The notes: generated by a model not told the origin, from the letters alone. Shown: positions 23,933 through 31,848, counted from the stretch's first letter. The stretch is DNA of 50,677 bases from Sedimenticola hydrogenitrophicus (GCF_029017505.1 NZ_JAQGEI010000041.1:1-50677), one strand, 5' to 3'. A program made the numbers and translations.

Positions 23933-24433
23933 GTGGCGAAATCGACAACCCTGCTCTGGGCCATTGCCGGGGTGCTGTTCCTGGCCCTGGCCGGCGTGGC
24001 GGCCTACAAGGCGCTGCCGATCCTGAATCCCGAGGTGGGGGGGATGGCCGTCCTGGACAGTGACTGTGACCTGCGCGCCGGGCCCTGCCAGTCTGATCTT
24101 CCCGGCGGCGGCCGTGTCAGCTTTGCCATCAAGACCCCCGGGATCCCGCTGGTGAAGCCGCTCGATCTGGAGGTGCGCCTGAGCGGGGTGGAGGCGAGCC
24201 AGGTCGAGGTTGATTTTGTCGGCATCGGCATGAACATGGGATTCAATCGTCCCCGGCTGAATGCGCAGGGGGGCGGGGTGTTCGCGGGTACGGGGATGCT
24301 GCCGGTCTGTGTGCGGGTGGCCATGGAGTGGGAGGCGCGGGTGCTGATCACCAGCCCGCGCGGCCTGCTGGCGGCGCCGTTCCGCTTTATTACGGTCAAG
24401 GATGGGGTTGCACTGCCGGGAGGTGAGCGGTGA
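23933..24433 (+). CDS. Uncharacterised membrane-anchored periplasmic protein
   Basis: This 166-residue protein has one N-terminal helix (TLLWAIAGVLFLALAGVAAY) and a beta-rich periplasmic part. Two cysteines lie in DCDLRAGPCQS. VDFVGIGMNMGFNRPRL, with paired Met residues, could bind copper, and a third Cys lies in LPVCVRVAMEWEARV. I do not recognise the family with confidence; the fold pattern recalls FixH/YtkA-like domains. It starts with GTG, supported by GAGG upstream, and its stop overlaps the GTG start of the SCO1 gene. That context suggests a role in copper handling for NosZ or a heme-copper oxidase. Confidence 0.75.
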   Translation: MAKSTTLLWAIAGVLFLALAGVAAYKALPILNPEVGGMAVLDSDCDLRAGPCQSDLPGGGRVSFAIKTPGIPLVKPLDLEVRLSGVEASQVEVDFVGIGMNMGFNRPRLNAQGGGVFAGTGMLPVCVRVAMEWEARVLITSPRGLLAAPFRFITVKDGVALPGGER

Positions 24434-25041
24434 AAAGGGGCGTGTTGGGCGGGGTGGTAGTGCTGGCTGGCGCGCTGATCTGGCTGCTGTTTTTCTGGCA
24501 GCCTCGGGTCGGACATGAGGTGCCGGCGGCCACCTCGATGAATCTTGCCGAGGCGCCCAAGGGCGGTGATTTTGTCCTGAACTCCTATAAGGGTGAGATC
24601 GACACCCGGTCCCTCCGGGGCAAGGTGCTGATACTCTATTTTGGCTATACCTGGTGTCCGGATGTCTGTCCGACCAGTCTCGGTTTCCTGAGCGCGGCAC
24701 TGGACCAGCTGAGCGCGGCGGAGTTGGGCGAGGTGCAGACGCTGTTTATCAGCGTCGACCCCGAGCGCGACAGCCTGGAGCACCTGAAGGGTTATGGCGA
24801 ATATTTTCACCCCGGCATACTCGGCGTCACGGGTACCCACCAGCAGTTGGGCCGGGTCGCGGCCCTGTTTGGCGCTGCCTATCGCCATGTCGAGCAGCCT
24901 TCAGCGACCGATTATGTGGTGGATCACTCGGCCGATCTCTATTTGGTGGACCGGCAGGGGCGGCTGCTGACCACCATCCGCCACGGCACCCAACCGGATG
25001 GGATCCTTAGCGCCATCCGCGCGGCACTCAATAACAACTGA
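24430..25041 (+). CDS. SCO1/SenC family copper chaperone
   Basis: This 203-residue protein has an N-terminal anchor (VLGGVVVLAGALIWLLFFW) and a thioredoxin fold with the copper motif YTWCPDVCPTS (Cys76, Cys80) and the third ligand in VVDHSADLYLVD. Members insert copper into CuA centres or act as thiol reductases for them. The gene starts at GTG 24430, overlapping the stop of the preceding gene (GTGA), and is followed by a PCuAC gene. Next to nos it may serve the CuA site of NosZ, though cytochrome oxidase is also possible. Confidence 0.93.
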   Translation: MKRGVLGGVVVLAGALIWLLFFWQPRVGHEVPAATSMNLAEAPKGGDFVLNSYKGEIDTRSLRGKVLILYFGYTWCPDVCPTSLGFLSAALDQLSAAELGEVQTLFISVDPERDSLEHLKGYGEYFHPGILGVTGTHQQLGRVAALFGAAYRHVEQPSATDYVVDHSADLYLVDRQGRLLTTIRHGTQPDGILSAIRAALNNN

Positions 25042-25062
25042 TTTTTCAACAGGAGAGAGAGA

Positions 25063-25542
25063 ATGCGTAACACCTTCTATTCAGCCGTGCTGGTATCATC
25101 CCTGCTCGGTTTCCCGGGTCTGCTGTCCGCCGCCGAGGCGGATCAGGTAACGGCCGCCGACGCCTATGTGCGTGCCGTCCCCCCGGGGCAGCCGAACAGC
25201 GCCAGCTTCATGACCCTGACCAATGCATCTTCCGGCGACATCGTACTCAAGGGTGCCGAGAGCCCGGCCGCCAAGGTGGTGGAATTGCACACCCATACCA
25301 TGTCCGACGGCATGATGCGGATGCGCCAGGTGGAGCAGATCGACCTGCCGGCGGGCCAGAGCGTCAAACTGCAGCCGGGCGGGCTGCATGTGATGATGAT
25401 CGGGCTGCAACAGAAGCTGGTGCCGGGCGAGCAGATCGACCTGGCGCTGGTATTCGGGGACGGTAGTAAGTTACAGCTGAAGGTGCCGGTGGTGAAACTG
25501 CAGATGAAGATGCAGGATGCCGGTATGCAGCACAAGATGTAG
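25063..25542 (+). CDS. PCuAC-type periplasmic copper chaperone
   Basis: This is a 159-residue protein with a Sec signal peptide (ending LLSA-AEA) and a cupredoxin-like PCuAC domain. The copper motif H-M-x10-M-x21-H-x-M is seen as VELHTHTMSDGMMRM...GGLHVMMIGL. A Met/His-rich tail (KLQMKMQDAGMQHKM) may add binding sites. PCuAC proteins hand Cu(I) to SCO proteins and CuA domains, which fits the gene upstream. AGGAGAGAG is a strong ribosome binding site before ATG 25063. Confidence 0.92.
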   Translation: MRNTFYSAVLVSSLLGFPGLLSAAEADQVTAADAYVRAVPPGQPNSASFMTLTNASSGDIVLKGAESPAAKVVELHTHTMSDGMMRMRQVEQIDLPAGQSVKLQPGGLHVMMIGLQQKLVPGEQIDLALVFGDGSKLQLKVPVVKLQMKMQDAGMQHKM

Positions 25543-25560
25543 TTTCTACGGTCGTAGTGT

Positions 25561-25590
25561 TGGATGCGCTATCGCTTATCCACCCTTCGG
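25561..25590. repeat. Single REP-A unit
   Basis: GGATGCGCTATCGCTTATCCACCC lies between the convergent ends of the PCuAC gene and hemL. Confidence 0.7.
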
Positions 25591-25602
25591 GTGCGCCGGC
25601 GC

Positions 25603-26886
25603 TCAGGCGATCTTGCGGAAGGCCACGGCGGACGCCCGGATCGTTGCCTGGATATCCTCGCCGGTATGCGCCGCCGAGACAAAGCCTGCTTCAAAGGCCG
25701 AGGGAGCCAGGTAGACGCCCTGTTCCAGCATGGTGTGGTAGAAGGTCTTGAACCGCTCCTGGTCGCAGGCCATGGCTTGGGCGAAATTGGTCACCTTCCC
25801 CGCGTCGCTGAAGAACAGACCGAACATGCCGCCCACCTGGTTGGTGCTGAGGGCAACCCCGGCAGCATCGGCCTCCGCCTGAATGCCTGCCAGCAGCTCG
25901 CCGGTGCGCTGGCTGAGCCGTTCGAAGAAACCGGGCACCGAGATCAGCTCCAGGGTTTTCAGGCCGGCGGTCATGGCGACCGGATTACCGGACAGCGTGC
26001 CGGCCTGATAGACCGGACCCAGGGGGGAGATCCGCTCCATGATCTCGCGCTTGCCACCGAAGGCGCCGACCGGCATGCCGCCGCCGATCACCTTGCCCAG
26101 GGTGGTCAGGTCCGGGGTGATGCCGTATAGCCCCTGGGCACCGCCCAGGGCGACCCGGAAGCCGGTCATCACCTCGTCGAAGATCAATACCGTACCGGAG
26201 CGGTCACACACCTCCCGCAGGCACTCCAGAAAGCCGGGCAGCGGGGGGATGCAGTTCATGTTGCCGGCCACCGGCTCGACGATGATGCAGGCGATCTGTT
26301 CGCCGATCTCGGCAAAGGTGGTCCGGACCTGGTCGCTGTCGTTGTAGTTCAGTGTGATGGTGTGCTCCGCCAGCGAGGCGGGCACGCCGGGGGAGCTGGG
26401 CTCGCCCAGGGTCAGCATGCCGGAGCCAGCCTTCACCAGCAGCGAGTCGGAGTGGCCGTGATAGCAGCCCTCGAATTTGACGATCTTGTCGCGGCCGGTG
26501 TAACCGCGCGCCAGGCGGATGGCGCTCATGGTCGCCTCGGTGCCCGAGCTGACCATGCGTACCAGATCCATGGAGGGCACCAGCTCGCACACCCGGTCGG
26601 CCATCACCGTTTCGATCTGGGTCGGGGCGCCGAAGGAGAGGCCCTTGCGGATGACCGCGGCGACCGCATCCAGCACTTCGGGGTGGGCGTGGCCCAGGAT
26701 CATCGGGCCCCAGGAGCCGACGTAGTCGATGTACTGTCTGCCATCCGGGTCGTAGATATAGGGACCGCTGGCGTGATCGATAAACACCGGATCGCCGCCC
26801 ACTCCCTTGAATGCCCGCACCGGAGAGTTCACTCCGCCGGGAATATGCTGCTGGGCCTGAATGAAGCGATCGTGTGAAGCGGTCAT
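25603..26886 (-). CDS. hemL: Glutamate-1-semialdehyde 2,1-aminomutase
   Basis: This 427-residue PLP enzyme converts glutamate-1-semialdehyde to 5-aminolevulinate, the C5 route to tetrapyrroles. Typical motifs are [19 protein letters not shown] at the N-terminus, [16 protein letters not shown], the aspartate in [11 protein letters not shown] and the PLP lysine in [19 protein letters not shown]. Its ATG overlaps the stop of thiE (ATGA), so it is the last gene of a thiD-thiE-hemL unit. That order is also known in other Gammaproteobacteria. Confidence 0.96.
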   Translation of the reverse strand: MTASHDRFIQAQQHIPGGVNSPVRAFKGVGGDPVFIDHASGPYIYDPDGRQYIDYVGSWGPMILGHAHPEVLDAVAAVIRKGLSFGAPTQIETVMADRVCELVPSMDLVRMVSSGTEATMSAIRLARGYTGRDKIVKFEGCYHGHSDSLLVKAGSGMLTLGEPSSPGVPASLAEHTITLNYNDSDQVRTTFAEIGEQIACIIVEPVAGNMNCIPPLPGFLECLREVCDRSGTVLIFDEVMTGFRVALGGAQGLYGITPDLTTLGKVIGGGMPVGAFGGKREIMERISPLGPVYQAGTLSGNPVAMTAGLKTLELISVPGFFERLSQRTGELLAGIQAEADAAGVALSTNQVGGMFGLFFSDAGKVTNFAQAMACDQERFKTFYHTMLEQGVYLAPSAFEAGFVSAAHTGEDIQATIRASAVAFRKIA

Positions 26887-27533
26887 GAGGGGGGTCTCTC
26901 CGATGTGTTGAATAACTGTCTGAAACGGCGGCAGCGGGCGGCGATATCCGGGGCACCGAAGATGCCGTTGATCACGGCCAGCATATCTGCGCCTGCCTGA
27001 ATGAGCGTGGCGCCATTTTCCGGGGTTATGCCGCCGATGGCAACCACCGGAATCCGCAGGGAACGTTTCGCCTCGCCCAGCAAGGCGATGTCGGCCTGGA
27101 CCGCGTCCGGCTTGGTCAGCGACGGGAAAAACCGGCCGAAGGCGACATAGTCGGCCCCGGCCTGCTGGGCGGCGCTGGCCAGCGCCAACCGGTTATAGCA
27201 GGAGGTGCCGATGATTGCCTCGGGCCCCAGGGCGGCACGTGCCGCGGCGATGTCATCATCCTCCCGGCCGACATGCACGCCGTCGGCGCCGATCGCCTGG
27301 GCGAGGGCGGTGTCGTCGTTGATAATCAGCAGGGCGTCGTGGGCATGACACAACGCCAGCAACGCCGTCGCTTGTGCTTTTCGCCGCGCCGCGTCTGGCT
27401 GCTTGTCCCGGTACTGAAGCACGCGGGTGCCGCCGATGAGGGCCTGTGCCACCTGTTGCAGCAGCCCATCGAATCCGTCGGGGTGGGGCTGGGTGATGGC
27501 GTAAAGGCCCTTCAGCCGTGCCTGTTTATGCAT
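26883..27533 (-). CDS. thiE: Thiamine-phosphate synthase
   Basis: This 216-residue TIM-barrel enzyme joins HMP-PP and thiazole phosphate. YAITQP at the N-terminus, [49 protein letters not shown] and [12 protein letters not shown] are the usual active-site segments. It lies 6 nt downstream of thiD. Confidence 0.95.
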   Translation of the reverse strand: MHKQARLKGLYAITQPHPDGFDGLLQQVAQALIGGTRVLQYRDKQPDAARRKAQATALLALCHAHDALLIINDDTALAQAIGADGVHVGREDDDIAAARAALGPEAIIGTSCYNRLALASAAQQAGADYVAFGRFFPSLTKPDAVQADIALLGEAKRSLRIPVVAIGGITPENGATLIQAGADMLAVINGIFGAPDIAARCRRFRQLFNTSERPPS

Positions 27534-27539
27534 GAGTAA

Positions 27540-28358
27540 TCACTCACTCGGTTGACGATAGAGGCGGTTGGGAATGTGTTGACCCCGGCCCGGTTGCCAG
27601 CCGGCGCTGAGGCTCTCCCAGGTGTAGCGCTGCGCCTCGCTGACCGCCTCAACCAGGGAGACTCCCCGGGCCAGCCCGGCGGCGATCGCCGAGGCGATGG
27701 TGCAGCCGGAACCGTGATAGGAGCCGGCGAGTCTGGGCCAGCGTTCCCGGTGGTGAGGGATCCCCGGTCGGTAGAGGGTATTGACCACGTCGGTGGCGGC
27801 TTCATGGGTGCCGGTGATCAGCACCGCCTGGCAACCGCGGGCGAGCAACACAGCGGCGCACTCATCCAGTTGCTGACGCTGGGTCAGGCGCCTGGCCTCC
27901 TGGGAATTGGGGGTGACCACGGTGGCGCGCGGCAGGATCCGCTCGAGGAGCGTCTCCAGCAGTGCCTTACCGGCCAGTTGGGTTCCGCCGCCAGCCGCCA
28001 GGATGGGATCTACGACCACCGGGACATCCGGATACCGGGCCAGCAGGTCAGCGATGGCGAGGGCCGCCTCGGCGCTGCCGATCAGGCCGATCTTGATGGC
28101 GCGGATGGGGTAATCCTGAAACAGGGTTTCAACCTGCCGGGTGATCAACGAGGCCTGCAGCGGGATCAGCTCATGCACATCGCGGCTGTCCTGGATGGTC
28201 AGGCAGCTGATGACCGTGGCCGCCTGGCAGCCCAGCGCCCCCAGGGTCTCTATGTCGGCCTGGATGCCGGCGCCCCCAGACGGGTCGTGCCCGGCAATGC
28301 TCAGGACGATGGGCTTGGGGATGGTGGGTTTGGGAATTGTCTGCATCACATTTGTCAC
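27540..28358 (-). CDS. thiD: Hydroxymethylpyrimidine / phosphomethylpyrimidine kinase
   Basis: This 272-residue ribokinase-fold enzyme phosphorylates HMP and HMP-P for thiamine synthesis. SIAGHDPSGGAGIQADI near the N-terminus, VVDPILAAGGGTQL, TPNSQEARRL and the anion hole GSYHGSGCTIASAIAA near residue 215 are family hallmarks. A repetitive TIPKPTIPKPIV leader is odd; translation could also begin at the Met at 28346. It is the first gene of the thiD-thiE-hemL unit. Confidence 0.95.
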   Translation of the reverse strand: MTNVMQTIPKPTIPKPIVLSIAGHDPSGGAGIQADIETLGALGCQAATVISCLTIQDSRDVHELIPLQASLITRQVETLFQDYPIRAIKIGLIGSAEAALAIADLLARYPDVPVVVDPILAAGGGTQLAGKALLETLLERILPRATVVTPNSQEARRLTQRQQLDECAAVLLARGCQAVLITGTHEAATDVVNTLYRPGIPHHRERWPRLAGSYHGSGCTIASAIAAGLARGVSLVEAVSEAQRYTWESLSAGWQPGRGQHIPNRLYRQPSE

Positions 28359-28486
28359 TGCCAGGGCGCGGATAGGGCGCTCGGATTAATCCGGAAAAAC
28401 AGCCGATCCATCGGCTACAATTAAACCAGCATTCACTGAATACCTCTAGCTCGGGCAGATGAAGATTCCCGGACCGGGGGGGTGGA

Positions 28487-29014
28487 ATGGCAGCAGTCGA
28501 GGTTTACTCTACAGCTGAATCGTCCCGATTGGTGAAGTTTATGGATAAGCGAATGAATGAATTGTCCCGATTGGCCAGAGACTATTGTGCACTGATTGAG
28601 TCAGCTGACGAAACCGATATCGGTTGGTTGCGGCAGCTCTCTTCCCTGCTGCCGCAACTCCATGCCGCGGTCACGGCACTGGGGGCACCCCCGCGCAGCG
28701 CGGACTACTTCACCCCCGATCTGGATGAACGTTTCGAGCGGTTTGCCCGGTTGCGCCGGCTGATAGGGCACCGTGATGCTTATTGGATGGAGTTTGACGT
28801 GGCGCCGGATGAGCAGGGCATGTCCGGCAGTCTGGCCGACGATCTGACCGATATCTATTGCGAATTGAAACACGGACTGCATCTGCTGGAGGACCGGCGC
28901 GAGCCGGAACGTGCCTTCGATGACTGGTGTTGCGGCTACCAGGACCATTGGGGGCAGCATCTGCTGGATGCCGAACGCCACCTCTACGAGCTCGCCAACC
29001 GTAACCAGCTTTAA
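28487..29014 (+). CDS. DUF5063-like protein
   Basis: This 175-residue acidic, mostly helical cytoplasmic protein contains RLARDYCALIE, LSSLLPQLHAAVTALG, DLTDIYCELKHGLHLLED and FDDWCCGYQDHWGQHLLDAERHLYE. That pattern matches the DUF5063 family as I remember it; no function is known. It is transcribed divergently from thiD, with GGGGGGTGG before the ATG. It has no clear partner. Confidence 0.7.
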   Translation: MAAVEVYSTAESSRLVKFMDKRMNELSRLARDYCALIESADETDIGWLRQLSSLLPQLHAAVTALGAPPRSADYFTPDLDERFERFARLRRLIGHRDAYWMEFDVAPDEQGMSGSLADDLTDIYCELKHGLHLLEDRREPERAFDDWCCGYQDHWGQHLLDAERHLYELANRNQL

Positions 29015-29071
29015 TTCGGTCCGCGTTAATTTCACTAAAAAATCAATGTTTCACGAAAAACTTTCTTTGGT

Positions 29072-29091
29072 ATAGTATCACGCCATACTAT
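29072..29091. promoter_or_regulatory. Perfect palindrome in the promoter of the Fe-S carrier gene
   Basis: ATAGTAT-N6-ATACTAT overlaps a plausible -10 (TATAGT, 29071-29076) and lies 24 nt before the start at 29115. It has the size and position of a repressor operator. It does not match the IscR type 1 or type 2 consensus as I know them. Confidence 0.5.
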
Positions 29092-29114
29092 TGTTTGCGT
29101 TTGGAGAAATACCG

Positions 29115-29504
29115 ATGAGTGAAGCAACCACTAACCTGCTGAAGGATGAGGAACTCAGTCTGACCGAGGCGGCACAGGGCAAGATGGCTGAGCTGGTAGG
29201 GCAGGTTGAAGAAGAGGTGAAGGGGATTCGCGTCTATGCCACCGCGGGTGGTTGCAGCGGCATCAGCTTCGGCATGACCTTTACAGATCAGGTCAACGAT
29301 AGCGATTACATCCTCAACTCCACTGGATTCGACGTGATCGTGGACGGTGAGACCATGCGACACCTGGCGGGCGTGCAGATCGATTTCGTGGATCACGGCC
29401 AGGGTAATGCCAGTTTTGTGTTCAACAATCTGAAACCCGCCGAGAGCGGCGGCGGTTGTGGCGGTTGCAGCTCCAGCGCGACACAGGGCGGCGGCTGCTC
29501 CTGA
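29115..29504 (+). CDS. A-type Fe-S cluster carrier with Cys-rich tail
   Basis: This is a 129-residue IscA/HesB-family protein. The first conserved Cys is in ATAGGCSGISFG (Cys47), but the usual C-terminal CGC is replaced by an extended GGGCGGCSSSATQGGGCS tail (Cys115, Cys118, Cys128). The spacing of the last ligands is therefore unlike classical ErpA, which is separately present at 34536. It probably carries [2Fe-2S] or [4Fe-4S] clusters. TTGGAGA is a good ribosome binding site. A strong terminator follows. Confidence 0.88.
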   Translation: MSEATTNLLKDEELSLTEAAQGKMAELVGQVEEEVKGIRVYATAGGCSGISFGMTFTDQVNDSDYILNSTGFDVIVDGETMRHLAGVQIDFVDHGQGNASFVFNNLKPAESGGGCGGCSSSATQGGGCS

Positions 29505-29523
29505 TCGGTTACGGGTTGCGTAA

Positions 29524-29559
29524 AAAAGGCCCGCGGATGGCAGCATCCGCGGGCCTTTT
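29524..29559 (+). terminator. Rho-independent terminator
   Basis: AAAAGGCCCGCGGATG and CATCCGCGGGCCTTTT form a perfect stem around GCAG, followed by GTCTTT. Confidence 0.9.
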
Positions 29560-29632
29560 GTCTTTCCCGGCCCATTGGGCGGACCGTGCCCGCTGAAACT
29601 TCAGCGCATCTGGCTGGCAGATGGCAACTGGA

Positions 29633-29703
29633 CTCTCGCCAAGACGCCAAGCACGCAAAGATTAAAGGGAGGCATCGGTTTTCCTTGGCGTGCTTGGCGA
29701 GAG
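29633..29703. repeat. Inverted repeat CTCTCGCCAAG...CTTGGCGAGAG
   Basis: CTCTCGCCAAGACGCCAAGC faces CCTTGGCGTGCTTGGCGAGAG around about 30 nt. It is an intergenic repeat with no coding content. Confidence 0.7.
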
Positions 29704-29747
29704 TAATGATCCTTGACTCCGACCCCTGTACTGCCTGGCGGCAGTGC

Positions 29748-29872
29748 GTAGGATGGGTGGAGGAGGAACGACGTAACCCATCGCCCGGCGGCATCCGAAG
29801 ATGGGTTACGACGCGCCCGGTAGTCGTGCAGAGCCTCCGGCGATGGAAGCTACGCGCCTCCACCCATCCTAC
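29748..29872. repeat. REP-D inverted pair
   Basis: GTAGGATGGGTGGAGGAGG...AACCCATCG faces its inverse, ...CGCGCCTCCACCCATCCTAC. A related unit lies near 11848. No gene is seen in 29505-29944. Confidence 0.75.
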
Positions 29873-29944
29873 ACGCTGTTGTGGCGCCTTTGAGGCACTC
29901 ACCCAACAAGCCTCCGGCTTTACCGGTGGTAGTTAACGGGATGC

Positions 29945-30364
29945 CTAAAACGGCTTCAGCACCGCCAGCAGCACTACCGCGACCAGGATCGCCACCGGCA
30001 CCTCGTTGAACCAGCGGTACCAGACGTGGCTATGCAGGTTCTGGTCCCGGGCAAACTGTTTCACCAGTCTTCCGCAGTAGAGATGGTAGGCTACCAGCAG
30101 GCCGATCAGCAGCAGTTTCACATGCAGCCAGCCCATCTTGCCGTACGCCGCCCAGGCGTAGTCGTAGAGCATCCAGAAACCGAACAACAGGGTGAGGAGC
30201 ATCCACGGGGTGGTGAAGTAGTAAAGCTTGCGTTCCATCATCTTGAACCGCGCATTGCCCGCCTCATCCTCGGTCATGGCGTGGTAAACGAAGAGTCGGG
30301 GAAGATAAAATATCCCGGCGAACCAGGTCACCATGAAGATCAAATGCCAGGCCTTCAGCCACAT
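29945..30364 (-). CDS. hemJ: Protoporphyrinogen oxidase HemJ
   Basis: This 139-residue membrane protein oxidises protoporphyrinogen IX in heme synthesis. It has four helices and the conserved KAWHLIFMVTWFAGIFYLPRLFVYH at the N-terminus, followed by MERKLYYFTTPWMLLTLLFG and GWLHVKLLLIGLLVAYH. The conserved His residues (WH, YH, LHVK) fit heme binding. In many Gammaproteobacteria it neighbours argC and erpA, as here, and hemL is also in this window. Confidence 0.92.
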   Translation of the reverse strand: MWLKAWHLIFMVTWFAGIFYLPRLFVYHAMTEDEAGNARFKMMERKLYYFTTPWMLLTLLFGFWMLYDYAWAAYGKMGWLHVKLLLIGLLVAYHLYCGRLVKQFARDQNLHSHVWYRWFNEVPVAILVAVVLLAVLKPF

Positions 30365-30401
30365 CGCAAACGCACCTCGGAATTGTTGTTAGTTGGGGGT
30401 T

Positions 30402-31115
30402 TCAGTGATTCAGTTTGTTGCTGTTATCGCTGGCGTCATGATACAGCGCCCGCAGGATATCCTGACGCCGGCCGGTCGGCCGCTCGAGATCAACCGGTTC
30501 CGCCGGGCCTTTCCCTCGCCCCGCGAAAAATTCGCCAACGGCGCGGAATACCCGCTTCAGCGCCCGCCATAGCTTCGGCAGCAGCCAGATGATCAACAGC
30601 AGGCTCAGGACCAGTCCGGCAATGAACAGCCAGGGATAATGGAGCGATGCCCAGAGCCCGCCGATCACCACCAGATCCTCGGCGATCGAGGCGGTCCAGT
30701 TGCTGAAGGGTTCCGGCGAGGTGTTGATCAGGACCCGGGTGCCGGTTTTGGTAAAGTGCGTGGTAGCGGCCAGCCCCCCGCCGATCAGCAGGGCGGCAAA
30801 CTCGGCGGCCTGACTTACCTCAAGCCCCTGGGCCATGCCGGCGGCCAGCACCGCGCCGGCGGGAATACGGATAAAGGTGTGCAGGACATCCCAGCCGGTA
30901 TCCACGCCCGGGGTCTTGTCGGCAAAGAACTCCACCAGGTACATGAAGCCGGCGGCGGCCATCACCAGTGGATCGCTCAGCAGTTCCAGCCCCGGTGGCA
31001 GGGTGATATCACCCGTCATGCCGAAATAACCCAGGACCAGCACGGCGGCATAGAGATTGATGCCGGAGGCCCAGGCCACACCCAGTGTGAGGGAGATGAG
31101 TTCAATAGTTTCCAT
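30402..31115 (-). CDS. DUF4126 membrane protein
   Basis: This is a 237-residue membrane protein with about five helices. LTLGVAWASGINLYAAVLVLG near the N-terminus, LVEFFADKTPGVDTGWDVLHTFIRIPAGA near residue 65 and GGGLAATTHFTKTGTRVLINTSPEPFSNW near 115 are the family signature. The function is unknown; DKTPG-W-D motifs occur in some transport-related families. It is followed by hemJ on the same strand (37 nt gap). Confidence 0.85.
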   Translation of the reverse strand: METIELISLTLGVAWASGINLYAAVLVLGYFGMTGDITLPPGLELLSDPLVMAAAGFMYLVEFFADKTPGVDTGWDVLHTFIRIPAGAVLAAGMAQGLEVSQAAEFAALLIGGGLAATTHFTKTGTRVLINTSPEPFSNWTASIAEDLVVIGGLWASLHYPWLFIAGLVLSLLLIIWLLPKLWRALKRVFRAVGEFFAGRGKGPAEPVDLERPTGRRQDILRALYHDASDNSNKLNH

Positions 31116-31146
31116 TGATTAATTCCTACACCATTGGGTCAGATGG

Positions 31147-31330
31147 GAATGGCACTTACTTAAAGCGAATCGCAGGATTTTCGTCATTCCGGCGCAGGCC
31201 GGAATCCAGGAATACCGCCACTGATAAGCAGTCTGGATGCCATCCTTAGGTCCGTAAACGGTGCATCCCTGCACCACTCCTCCGGCCTGCGCCGGGATGA
31301 CGGTAGTTCTTGGCTTAGTAAGTGCCATTC
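31147..31330. mobile_element. MITE copy 4 (GAATGGCACT family), 184 bp
   Basis: GAATGGCACTTACTTAA at the left faces TTAGTAAGTGCCATTC at the right, which has lost one base. The 11-bp direct repeat GGGTCAGATGG flanks it exactly (31136-31146, 31331-31341). It carries the CCTTAGGTCCGTAAACGG...CACTCCTCCGG module also seen in the nosL copy. Confidence 0.92.
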
Positions 31331-31493
31331 GGGTCAGATGGCATGGGTCAGGCTCATCGTTCGTCCCAGTATGCCACTAACCGGGGGAATATCCCACCAG
31401 CCGGCATTTGCCCGGGCGCGCCCGCGGCCCCGCGCCAGGCTCGGGAGTGCGTCATAAAAATGCCATCTATCAGTATGAATTCTAAGATAATAT

Positions 31494-31522
31494 TTGACCT
31501 TTAAAGAACACGGATATATAGT
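31494..31522 (+). promoter_or_regulatory. Sigma-70 promoter of a candidate small RNA
   Basis: TTGACC (31494-31499) and TATAGT (31517-31522) are separated by 17 nt. No start codon with an open frame follows before the terminator at 31607-31634. Confidence 0.65.
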
Positions 31523-31527
31523 GTGCG

Positions 31528-31625
31528 CATTCCTTGTCGTGGCGCCTGCGGAGATCTCTCCGGGGAGAAGGAATTAAAAAAAACTGTCACACACGCTTAA
31601 GCGACCCCCGGGTCGCTTTTTTATT
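31528..31625 (+). ncRNA. Candidate small RNA of about 95-105 nt
   Basis: The stretch runs from a good promoter to a good terminator. ATTCCTT (31526-31532) can pair with AAGGAAT (31568-31574), enclosing a GGAGATCTCTCC hairpin. A single-stranded A-rich region and the terminator stem follow. It does not resemble 6S, 4.5S, RNase P, tmRNA or Spot 42 as I know them. Exposed GGA motifs could suggest CsrA/RsmA binding, but this is weak. Confidence 0.5.
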
Positions 31626-31634
31626 AGTTCTGTC
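31607..31634 (+). terminator. Rho-independent terminator of the candidate small RNA
   Basis: AAGCGACCC and GGGTCGCTT pair around CCC-type loop bases, followed by TTTTTATTA. Confidence 0.85.
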
Positions 31635-31682
31635 TGCCGCTACCGGTTTGGATCTTTAGATTTTTCCTGTGGCGCCGTATGA

Positions 31683-31848
31683 TTAGGGCTCGCGCAAGAA
31701 TAATTTCGCAGTACCGAGGGCATCACTGGGCCACGCCGGCAAGGCACGCTTTGCAGGCAATGGCTGTTCCCTTGCCAAAAAGCGTAACGCCGGCGGCGGG
31801 GTCCAGTGGCGACCGAATACCGGAACTTATTTTGGCGCGAGCCCTTAA
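31683..31848. repeat. Long imperfect hairpin upstream of argC
   Basis: Almost the whole 166 bp folds back on itself. The outer arms are TTAGGGCTCGCGC...AATAA and TTATTTTGGCGCGAGCCCTTAA, then CACTGGGCC / GGTCCAGTG, GCCGGC / GCCGGC, ACGCTTT / AAAGCGT, and an apical GGCAA / TTGCC around 11 nt. No target duplication or T run was found. It may be a structured RNA or a foldback transposable element. Confidence 0.7.

Noticed and set aside
31528-31848. 6S RNA in the argC upstream gap
   Set aside because: The shape is reminiscent, but the conserved central-bubble and flanking sequences of gammaproteobacterial 6S RNA are not there.
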